Source: Erinaceus europaeus (taxonomy: Eukaryota > Chordata > Mammalia > Eulipotyphla > Erinaceidae). From it: 64,000 bases of DNA. Both the position numbers and the translations under genes were made by a program. The stretch is from the NCBI RefSeq assembly GCF_950295315.1, contig NC_080179.1:75168368-75232367 (forward strand), given 5' to 3'. Below, piece by piece: positions 1-10,900 of this stretch (position 1 is the stretch's first letter; each line of letters begins with the position of its first letter). A model generated the notes under the pieces. It did no database searches. It was not told where the DNA came from and saw only the letters and a list, made by a program, of their open reading frames with translations.

Positions 1-58
1 TAAAACAACAAGGGCAACAAAAGGGAATAAATAAATAAATAAATAAATAAATATTAAA
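1..58 (+). mobile_element. SINE E1 tail
   Basis: aacaagggcaacaaaaggga and ATAA repeats; the head lies before the window. Confidence 0.75.
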
Positions 59-71
59 AAAAGAAGGAAAG

Positions 72-195
72 GCAGCCCGTGAGTGGTGTAGTGGACAAAG
101 CACTGTGCTCGTCAGGATGAGGTCCCAAGTTCAAGCCCTGGTGTTGCATGTTACTCATTGATGCTCTGGTTCTCTCATTAATAAGTAAATAAATT
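72..195 (+). mobile_element. SINE E3
   Basis: Head diverged (gtggacaaagcactgtgctc), tail taagtaaataaa. Confidence 0.7.
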
Positions 196-204
196 ACAAT
201 AAGA

Positions 205-395
205 TGGAAAGAAAGGACGGAGCACTGGCCAGACCCGGTTCCAGTACTCGGAGAAATGGCTCCATAAGCACAGTGCAAACTCGGGTCACGCGAGGCCCCA
301 AGTCAGTCGGCAGCACCACATACGACTGAGTGGCGCTCTGGTGTGTCCATCTCCCTCTCCCAGAAATAAAATAGATCTTTTCTTCTTAAAAAAAG
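205..395 (+). mobile_element. Diverged SINE, family unclear
   Basis: SINE-like end (cccagaaataaaatagatc); the body is too diverged to place. Confidence 0.4.
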
Positions 396-436
396 AGAAA
401 GAGAAAGAGGATTCACTTTAATGAGTGAGCAGAGAG

Positions 437-710
437 AGCTCACCAGGTAAGTGCCTTTCCATCCACACAGCTGGGCTTCAAACCCTGCCACCACATGGAA
501 GAAGCCACTGGACTGGATGAGGTTCCAGTGCTGTGATGTCTCTCTCTGCCCACCTTTTTCTCTCTGGGTGAAAAAAAAAAATCAGTACAGGGGCCAGCAG
601 ACGAGCAGACTCGGACAATGCACTGCTTCGCCACGCGCACAGCCCAGGTTCAAGCCGCAACGAAGGAAACTTTGGTGCTGCGGTCTCTCACTTTCTCTTT
701 CTGCCCCTAC
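437..710 (+). mobile_element. Two tandem SINE E5 copies
   Basis: 437-572 and 586-710; both run from an agctcacc/agcagac head to a ggtgctg..gtctctc tract. Confidence 0.6.
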
Positions 711-721
711 CAAAAAAAATT

Positions 722-997
722 TTTTTTTTGCCTCCAGGGTTACCATTGTGACTTGGTGCCAGCATTACGAATCCACTGCTCCTGGTGGCCATTCCCCCCC
801 CCCATTTTATTGGATAGGACAGAGAGAAATTGAGAGAAGAGGGGTAGATAGAGAGGAAAAGAAAAGATAAGACACCTGCAGACCTGCTTCACCACTTGTG
901 AAGTGACTCTCCTGCAGGTGGGGAGCCGGGGGCTCGAACCAGAATCCTTGCGCTTTGTATCATGTCCGCTTAACTGAGTGTGCCACTGCCTCCCTCA
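722..997 (-). mobile_element. SINE E1x
   Basis: Extended form; the 3' block gcctccagggttaccattg is at the left edge. Confidence 0.8.
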
Positions 998-1315
998 CCC
1001 TCCTTTTTTTAATCAGCCCAGGAGCAGTAAAGTCTTACATCCAGAAGTCCCCAGTTCAGAAGAAAACAAAACAAACAATAAAACAGATTTACCCTTCTTC
1101 CATTTCAACCAGCCATATAGTCTGACAAAATGACTCACAGAGATGGTGGAGCCCGGAATGGAGCCTAGAGCCTCTGGCAAGTCCAGTGCCCAGTCACTGA
1201 ACTTCCCTATAGCTACTTATTAATAGCCTTCCTTTAATTTTTCTTTTTTACAGATGAGATAGAGACAGGAAACAGCTTCTCCCCACAAAGCAGCCTGCTC
1301 CTCCCCCTTCTGTAC

Positions 1316-1378
1316 CTTCCGGAAGGTGACCTGCAGAGTCCTGATCCTGATATCCTCATTCAGCTGCGCCTCTCTTGT
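1316..1378 (-). CDS. PTPN18: PTPN18 coding exon 7
   Basis: 63 bp, 21 codons, acceptor catgcgcag, donor gtacagaagg. Encodes [20 protein letters not shown] then K, aligned to the family's WLNEDIMLRTLKVTF segment. This is the last exon before the window edge; nothing resembling the next exon is seen in 1-1315. Confidence 0.88.
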
Positions 1379-1910
1379 CTGCGCATGTGGGGCAGGTGGG
1401 AAGAGGAAGAAGAGAGAGATCTAAGTGTCAGAAACACATTGGCAGAAAACAAAGCATCGAAGATTAAAAAAAAAAAAATCATCTCCCGGTTCGAGCCCCC
1501 GGCTCCCCACCTGCAGGGGAGTCACTTCCTAGGCGGTGAAGCAGGTCTGCAGGTGTCTGTCTTTCTCTCCTCCTCTCTGTCTTCCCCTCCTCTCTCCATT
1601 TCTCTCTGTCCTATACAACAATGACGACATCAATAACAACAACAATAATAACTAAAACAACAAGGGCAACAAAAGGGAGAATAAATAAATATAAATTTTA
1701 AAAAGTCAATTGCAAACAGCCTATGTGAAAATTTAATTTAACAAGACCATCTCCCTGTGGTGTTTATGAAGTTAACATTTGAGGAAATTCATAGATTAAA
1801 AACCTACGGGCTAGGAAGACAGCATAATGGTTATGCAAACAGACTTTGAGGCATGAGGCTCTGAGGTTGCAGGTTTAAGCCCCAGCAGCACCAGAAGAAC
1901 CAGAACTCTG

Positions 1911-1941
<31 letters not shown>

Positions 1942-4900
1942 ACCGCTGAGTCCACACATCACAGCGCACAAGGACCTGGACTCAAGCACCCAGGCCCCAC
2001 CTGCAGGGGAGGCTTCCTAGGTGGTCAAGCAGGGCTGCAGGGGTCTTTCTGGCTCTCTCCCACCCTACCTCCCCCTCCCCTCTCAATTTCTTTCTGACCT
2101 ATCAAATAAAGCAATAGGCTTTTTTTTTTTTATCCCATTAAGGTGGCTCAGGAGGTAGTGCTGATAAATAATTGGACTCTCAAGCATGAGGTCCCAAGTT
2201 CAATCCCCAGCAACACATGTACCAGAGTGATGTCTGGTTTTTTTTTTTTTTTCTCTCTCTCTCCTCCTATCTTTCTCACTAATAAAAAATAAAACATCTC
2301 ACTAACTACGAAGATTTTTTTGTTCTAAGACAGTTTTAATAGCTTTGTGGCATAGAGGGTAACACAATGAATAAAGCACTGGCCTCTCAAGCATGAGGCC
2401 CAGAGTTCAGTCCCTGGTCTCAACTGCCAGAGTGATGCTCTGATTCTTTCTTCCCTCCTCTCTCAGATATATATATATTTACTTCTAGCCTGCACACTGA
2501 TACCAGCATCCCCCAAGTGTGGGGAGACTGCGGGGGATTGTCTGCCTTTGGGAGTCTCCCGAGAAATGTCCCAGGACCTCAAGGTCCCCCAGGACAAGAT
2601 GTCCATGTGCCCAGCTCACCAGGGTGATGCAGAAATGGCCGATTTGCAGGGGCTCCTGTTCCTGGGCCCAGTACCGCTCACATTTCTTCTACAAAAGGCA
2701 ACAGGGAGAGGGTGGGAGTGAAGAGGGGGCATCAGCTCAGAAGTTCAGTCCAAGGCAGCCAGGAGGGGTATTGTTACAGCCAGAACGGGGGCCAGAGGGC
2801 AGAGCCCTGTTGTGTTAAATTCACATGGGCTCAGGGAGACCTGAGCTCCTGGCTACACAAAGAAGCTCACAACAGCCCCTGTCTGAACAGCTGAGAGACC
2901 ACACTTCAGGATGGATGGCCCATCGGAGAGGCTCACTGAGCTGTGTACAGGGTTATAATTTATTGAAGGGAGAAAAGAATCGACAGGTAAAGACAAGAGG
3001 CGTGCAGGACAAAGTCCGAAGGAAACAAGGTGTGAGGCTCCGGCTTCCAAAGGTTTCTCGTGGAGTCACCGGGTGGGGTGGCCTTCTGTGAACTGTGGCC
3101 ACATGGGGCTCATTAGGGACTCAAGACCCAGAGCTTTTTTTTTTTTTTAATTTATTTCCCTTTTGTTGCCCTTGTGATTTTTTGTTGTTGTTACTGATGT
3201 CGTCGTTGTTGGCTAGGACAGAGAGAAATGGAGAGAGGGAGGGGAAGACAGAGAGGGGGAGAGAAAGACAGACGCCTGCAGACCTGCTTCACCGCCTGCA
3301 GGTGGGGAGCCGAGGTTCGAACCGGGATCCTTACGCCGGTCCTTGCGCTTTGCGCCACGTGCGCTTAACCCGCTGCGCCACCGCCCAAGTCCCAAGACCC
3401 GGAGCTTTTACTGCGGGCGCTATCCCTACCCAACCTAGCAATAACGGGCCTTTTTCAGCACATATACCTGTGCCTACTACATCAATGATATTTTATTTTA
3501 TTTATCTTATTTTATTTTCCCCACTAAGGCTATCACTGGGGCTCGGGACACTACAAATCCTCTGCTCCCAGTGGCTACTTTCTTTCTTTCCTTCTTTCTT
3601 TCTTTCTATTTTATTTGAGAGGACAAAGAGAAATTGAGAGGGAAGGGGGAGAGAGAAACTGCTTATGAAGACCCTCCCTGCAGGCAGAGTCCTGAGCTTG
3701 AAGCCTGGTCCTTGCACACGGTGACTGACGTGTGCGCTCGCCCACCCCCACCTAGCTCAGATAATCCTGACCAAAGACAAACAGGTCTGGAGGGCTCAGA
3801 AGTTCTCATTTCAAAGCAATGTCAACGCCCTGCAATACTGACAGAGAGGCAGATAAATCACTCAAGGAAACAGACTGAGTTCAGAAATAAAGCTGTCAAA
3901 TTCATGATCAACACGGGAGCGTTCAGTGGGAAAGCTGGGGTAACCCAGTATCTGCACGCGAGAGAATGAAGTTGGGGGAGCAGGCAGGGTAAATGGCATA
4001 ATGGTCATACAAAGAGACTCTCATGCCTGAGGCTCTAGAGGTTCACGCCAGATTCAGTCCCCAGTGCCATCATAAACCAGAGCTGACTAAGCGCTCTGGT
4101 AAAAAATATATATATATATTGGAGTTGGGACCCTACCTCATACCATCTCATACCACTGACAAAGATGAATTCAAAAGGAGCCTGACCTCAATGTAAGAGA
4201 TGGGACAATAAAATAAACACCTACAGAAAATTTTGGAGTACATTCGTGTAGTGAGCTTTGGATAGCTAATGATTTCTCTTTAAATATAATGCCAAAAGCA
4301 CACGCAAACCATAAGTAGTTGAGAATTCTCAAAATTAAAGAACGTCTGTCTGTGGTCCGGGAGGGGGCACAGCGGATAAAACACTGGATCCTTAAGCATG
4401 AGGTCCCGGTACAAGGACTCAAAAAAAAGGGGCAAGTGGCGGCACACTTGGTACAACAGACATGTTATAATGTGCAAGGACTCAGGTTCAAGTCTCTGGT
4501 CCCACATGCAGGGAGGAGTTTTCATAAACAGTGAAGAATGCTGCAGACTTCTCTCTCTCTCTCTCTCCTTCTCTATCTCCCCATTCCCTCTAGTTTTTCT
4601 CTGTCTCTATCTAATTAATAAATAATGTATTTAAAAAACTGAATAACATGGAAGTCAGGCGGTGGCGCAGCGGGTTAAGTGCACGTGGCACAAAGCACAA
4701 GGACCGGCGTAAGGATCCCGGTTCGAGCCCCCGGCTCTCCACCTGCAGGGGAGTCGCTTCACAGGCGGTGAAACAGGTCTGCAGGTGTCTATCTTTCTCT
4801 CCCTCTCTCTGTTTTCCCCTCCTCTCTCCATTTCTCTCTGTCCTGTCCAACAACGATGACAACAACAATAACTACAACAATAAAACAACTAGGGCAACAA

Positions 4901-7900
4901 AAGGGAATAAATAAATATTAAATAAGTAAATTTTAAAAAACTGAAGAATAAAAAGACAATCCAATTTAAAAATGAGAAAAGGGCTGGACCAGTTGTCCAA
5001 ACACTATGTACAAGTAGAAAGAGAAACACAGGAAAATAGGTTCTTATCATTAATAGATGTAAATACAAACCACAACAAGAGGCCACTTCCTCCCCCATGT
5101 GAATGGTTAGTAAAGTCCAGAACAAGTGTGGGCGAGTATATGGAGAAAGTGGAACCTTTGTGCAGAGCTGCTAAGAATGTAAGATGCTGTGGTCACTGTA
5201 GGAAGAAAAAAAAAAAAAAAAGCACAGAATTGCCGTATGATTCAGCAATTCTATTTTGAGGCTGATACCAAAAGAAACAAAACCAGGAACGAAAGCCTCT
5301 ACACCAATGACCACAGCAACATTATTCAACGCGGCTACAAGGCAGAATCAACCCAAATGTCCATCCACAGAAGAAAGAATAAACAAAGCACAGTAAGTAA
5401 CAGAGATACAAGAAATGCTGCTCAGCTGAAAAAGGAATGGAATTCGGGCTGTGAAGACGGATGGTATAATGACTATGAAAAACGTCTCGTGCCCGGGGCT
5501 CTGATGTCCCAGACCCAATCCCCAGCACTGCCGTAAGTCAGAGCTGAGTGATGCAATGGTTAAAATAAATAAATAAATGGGCCCAGGTGGTGGTGCGCCT
5601 GGTTAAGGGCACAATATTACAGTGCACAAGGACTTGGGTTCAAGCCTCTGGCCCCCACTTGCAGGGGGAAAGCTTCACGAGGGGTGAAGCAGGGCTGCAG
5701 GTGTCTCCCTCTCTCCCTCTTTATTCCCACCCTCAATTTCTGTCTGTCTCTATCCAATAATAAATAAATAATATTTTAAAAGATAAAAAAATGGTTAAAA
5801 AAGAGACAATGAAATTCTTAAGTCTATATAACATGGATGAACCTTGAAAAGATTATGCCACATGAAATACACCAGAAACAAAAGAACAGAGGTTGCATGA
5901 TTCTGCTCATATGCAGTTCCTAGAGTAGACCAACAGACTACCAGGAGCTGGGGAGGGGGCTGGGTACAGTTTTTGTTTGGGATGATGAACATGTTCTGAA
6001 CGTAGATAGTAGGGGTAGCTGTCCAACGCCGTGAATGTACTTACTGTCTCCGATTTGTACACCTCACATTTTATTGTATGTATAGTTACCCATACTTGGA
6101 AATTAAAAAAAAACACACACACAAAGAAGTACCACTTCATGCCCAATAGGTAGATTATAAAAAAAAATAAACAAATAGATAAAAGCAGCTGCGTCTGCAA
6201 GATAGCTCACCCAGGTAAGCAGGCACCGAGTCTGCCATCCACATGACCCACTGCATAAGGGAAAACTTCTGTGCAGTGATGCCTACCCCATCTCTCTTTC
6301 TCTCTCTCTCTCTCTCTCTGAATCCAAAAATATCAGTCTGGCTTGGGGGGATGGGTCAAACAGTCAACACCCATGTCCAGCAGAGAAGCAATTACAGAAG
6401 CCAGACATTCCACCTTCTGCACCCCCCCAAAAGATCTTTGGTGCATATTACCAAAGGGATAAAGAGTAGGGGGTCTTCCAGTGGAGGAAATGTGATATGG
6501 AATGCTGGTGTTGGGAACTGTATGGAATTGTATTTCCCCTTATCCCACAATCCTGTCATTCATTATGAAAACACTAATAAGGGAGTTGGGCAGTAGCGCG
6601 GGAGACTAAGCGCAGGTGACTAAGCGCAGGTGGTGCACGGCACAAGGGCCAGTGTAAGGATCCCGGTTTGAGCCCCCGCTCCCCACCTGCAGGGGAGTCG
6701 CTTCACAGGCGGTGAAGCAGGTCTGCAGGTGTCTATCTTTCTCTCCCCCTCTCTGTCTTCCCCTCCTCTCTCCATTTCTCTCTGTCCTATCCAACAATGA
6801 ACGACATCAACAACAATAATAACTACAACAATAAAGCAACAAGGGCAACAAAAAGGGAATAACTAAATATATAAAAAAGAAAACACTAATAAAAAAACTA
6901 CAATAAATAAACAAATAGTCGGCCTAGCAACAACACCAAAACAAAAAGGCTACAGCAGTGGATGAGAACCCCAAAACACTGCTGGCTGGGAGGTAAAATG
7001 ATGAAGGCACCGAGGAAATTTCAGCAGTTCCTCAAAATTCTAAAAATAGAGTTACTGTTGGACTTAGAGGTTCCACTTCTAGGTATACAACTGAGAGAAA
7101 CAGAAACGTAACATCTACACAGTTCTTTAACATGCATGTCCACAGCTGAATTCCTCATAGTAGCCAAAATGCAAAGGCAGCTCAAGTTCTACAGATCAAT
7201 GGATACATAGAATGTAGTGATTCCATTCAATCGAATATTAGCCAATCCTGAAAAGGTGTGAGATATTGATATAGGCTACAATATGCATGAACTTTAGTAA
7301 GAAAAATAATAATAATTCTACGTCAAAGAAGTCAGTCACAGAAGACCATCCCTCTCATGAGTCCGTCTAGCTGAGAGATCCAGAGGAGGCAGGTAGACAG
7401 CAGGAGACTGGGGGCACCTGAGGTGGAGGTAAGTGGGAAACGGGGAATGACTGCTATTAAGAAATAAAAATGGGAGTCGAGCTGTAGCGCAGCAGGTTAA
7501 GCGCAGGTGGCGCAAAGCACAAGGACCGGCATAAGGATCCCAGTTCGAGCCCCCGGCTCCCCACCTGCAGGGGAGTCGCTTCCCAGGCGGTGAAGCAGGT
7601 CTGCAGGTGTCTGTCTTTCTCTCCCTCTCTCTGTCTTCCCCTCCCTCTCTCCATTTCTCTCTGTCCTATCCAACAATGACAGCAATAATAACTACAACAA
7701 TAAAACAACAAGGGCAACAAAAGGGAATAAATAAATAAATAAAATAAATATTAAAAAATATTTTTAAAAAAAGAAATAAAAATGAGGAACCACTATCTCA
7801 GAGATTGGCTTCCTCTTCACATAAAAGGTCAAAAAGGGAATATTCCAGATGACTTTGCAAGTCATATAATCTACTTAGTTTGTAAATGTCAGACTCTGTC

Positions 7901-10900
7901 ACCCTATCAGTATAGACAATTCATCAATAAGGAGACATAGCCAGGTCCTAAGATGTTTTATTGACAAAAACCAGGCAGCAGGACAAGTGCAGTAACCCAG
8001 CTAAAATGAGCCCGTCTTGACTCTAGTGAGGCTGATTTCAGAGAGACAGAGAGCACAGATGTCCAAAATCAAAAGGCAGCATTACTACAGACAGCTTCCC
8101 CTCCCCCAGGCAAGACCTGCCCCATCCCGCGGAGCAGGGCAGGAGGTTCAAACCATGTGCCCTCGGTAATAAGAGATATTTAATGTAAGTACTTTGTGCG
8201 ACTGGGCAAAGCGAAGACACCTGTCCTCGGGGAACTTATCTGCCCATCAGGGACCCTGAGCATAAACGGTGCATAACATATCTGTAGGTTATCTTGCACA
8301 TTCGAAGTTGGTAAGAACTACAATATCAAGAAAAAGGAGCAGGCTGCTGGCCTAGTGCAGTGGCTCTGCACAAAGACCTTCATGCCTGAGGCAGCAGAGC
8401 TGCAGGTTCAAACCCCAGTCTCACCAGAAACCAGAGGTATTCCCCTCTGGTGAAACAAAACAGACAAACAAAAGTAGCACACCTGGTTGAGCGCACATAT
8501 TATAACGCACAAGGACCGAGGTTCAAGTCCCTGATCCCCACCTGTAGGGGGAAAGCTTCCTAAGTGGTGCTGTGGGTGTCTCTCTGTTGCCCTCCCTCTG
8601 TCTCACCCTACCTTTCCAATTTCTGGCTGTCTCTATCCAATAAATAAAAAAAATAAAGATAATAAAAAAATTACAAAGGAAAGAAAAAGCAGGGCAAGAA
8701 AGGGATCCAGAGCGCTGGCAGTTTCAAACAGTGGATGATTCAGGAAGGTCCCACTGAAGGAAGTAGCGGCAAGTACAAACTGAAGCCAGGGGAAGCCATC
8801 TCCAGGGAAGAGGCAGCCCAGGCACACGGGCTCAGTGACAAAGTGAGCAAAGTGCTCAGAGTAGAGTGAAGGAAAGGGAGAGAGGTGGAAAGAGAGGTGT
8901 GAGGCTTATCCCTGATGGTGCAGACTGGGGTTGGGATGGGCAGGAGAGGGGCTGCCCATCTGGAGGTATGAGCTCTGAAGAAAAGAAAAAGAGAGAGAGA
9001 GAGAGATCTTGGATGGACCTTGAAAAATTCATGTTGAGTGAAATAAGCCAGAAACAGAAGGATCAATATGGGATGATCTCACTCTCGGGCAGAAGTTGAA
9101 AAAGAAGATCAGAAAAGAAAACTCGGGAGCCGGGCGGGACGCGGCGGGCTAAGCGCAGGTGGCGCAAAGCACAAGGACCGGCGTGAGGATCCCGGTTCCA
9201 GCCCCCGGCTCCCCACCTGCAGGGGAGTCGCTTCACAGGTGGTGAAGCAGGTCTGCAGGTGTCTGTCTTTCTCTCCCCCTCTCTGTCTGCCCCTCCTCTC
9301 TCCATTTCTCTCTGTCCTATCCAACAACGAACAACATCAACAATGGTAATAATAATAACCACAACAAGGGCAACAAAGGGGGGAAAAATGGCCTCCAGGA
9401 GCGGTGGATTCATGGTGCAGGCACCGAGCCCAGCAATCACCCTGGAGGGAAAAAAAAAAAAGAAAAGAAAATACAAGTAGAACCTGAACTGGAATTGGCG
9501 TATTGCACCAAAGTAAAAGACTCTGGGGTGGGTGGGTGGGGGGAGAATACAGGTCCAAGAAGGATGACAGAGGACCTAGTGGGGGGTGTATTGTTCTATG
9601 GGAAACTGGGGAATGTTATGCATGTGCAAGCTATTGTATTTACTGTTGAATTTAAAACATTAATTCCCCAATAAAAAAATTTAAAAAAAAAAAAAAAGAG
9701 GACTGGCCTAAGGATCCTGGTTCGAGCCCCCGGCTCCCCACCTGCAGGGGAGTCGCTTCCCAGGCGGTGAAGCAGGTCTGCAGGGGTCTGTCTTTCTCTC
9801 CCCCTCTCTGTCTTCCCCTCCTCTCTCCATTTCTCTCTGTCCTGTCCAACAACAGTGACATCAATAACAACAATAAAACAACAAGGGCAACAAAAGGGAA
9901 TAAATAAATAAATAAATATTCTTTAAAAATTACAAAGAACAAGAGAGCGACAACCAAAAAGACAAGCAGAGCATGCGGAGGACACACGGAGGACTGGGTT
10001 CTTGAGCTCTGCGATGGGGGTCTGCTAGCAAGAGTCCCCCGGGCACAGGCCGTGCATTTTAGGGAGTCAGGACACTCACCTTTCCGCTCTCTGTCTCTCG
10101 ACAGGCCATCAGGATCACCTGGACAAGAGGACCAAGGAGAGAGGCAGGTAGTGTGGGCTGGGGTAGGGAGGAGCAGGTCTGGGGGACACTCAGAAGGCCC
10201 CGCCTCGTCCTTCCTTCCCTGGGAGCTGACCTTGACCCCAAACTCCCAGACCAGGCGCCAGAAGTCCAGCAGCGTGTGAGGCAGGGGTCCCTGCGTGGCT
10301 ATGTAGGTATGGCTTCCATCTACGCCCTAGGGGAAGGCCGAGGTCACTGCCAGGGCTCCACAGTCCTCCTCCCCCACCCACGGTCCCCCCTCTGGGCACC
10401 CCCGGCCAGACCCGAATGAAGCTGCCATTGATGTAGTCCCCGTGTCCCTCCTCCTGGAGCAGGGAGAGGGTCACTCGAGTCTGGTCATCTGCCGGCAGGG
10501 GAAGGGAGAGACTCGGTCTGAAGGACATCTCCTGGAGGATCCCCGGAGGCAGGCAACACCCCTGGGAGAGCCCACCCAGAGACACAGACCGGGTGCTGCG
10601 GGTGGGGGTGGGACACGGTCAGGGGAGAGCAGTGGGAGACATGGACTTGGGGTACAGTGGTGACACCAGTAGCTGAGGAGGGACCGTGGATGTGGGGAGC
10701 CCCCCGCACTCACAGGGCAGCACATCTTTGTAGCGGTTCTTCCTCACGTTCTCGGGCCGGCTGCCGGCCTCGGTGGAGTACACCTTGTCTGCCCTCCAGG
10801 AGACTGAGCGGGCCTGGATGTCCTGGTGGGAGGGAGGCGGGAGCAGAAAGGCAGAGCCCAGTCAGTCGGTCCCTGGACACTGGGCACTCGAGGGTCTCGA

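Larger units (their letters stand above)
4115..6110 (+). mobile_element. Old L1, ORF2 3' end and 3' UTR, broken by SINEs
   Basis: L1 pieces at 4115-4345, 4943-5445 and 5805-6110 run in order through the ORF2 end and the 3' UTR typical of ancient L1MA-type elements (for example caacccaaatgtccatccac and acatggatgaaccttga). Five SINEs interrupt it. It has many lesions and no coding capacity. Confidence 0.75.

Noticed and set aside
9109..9327. Many similar small open frames such as [19 protein letters not shown] in several places
   Set aside because: They are the translated complement of the E1 SINE and recur with every copy.
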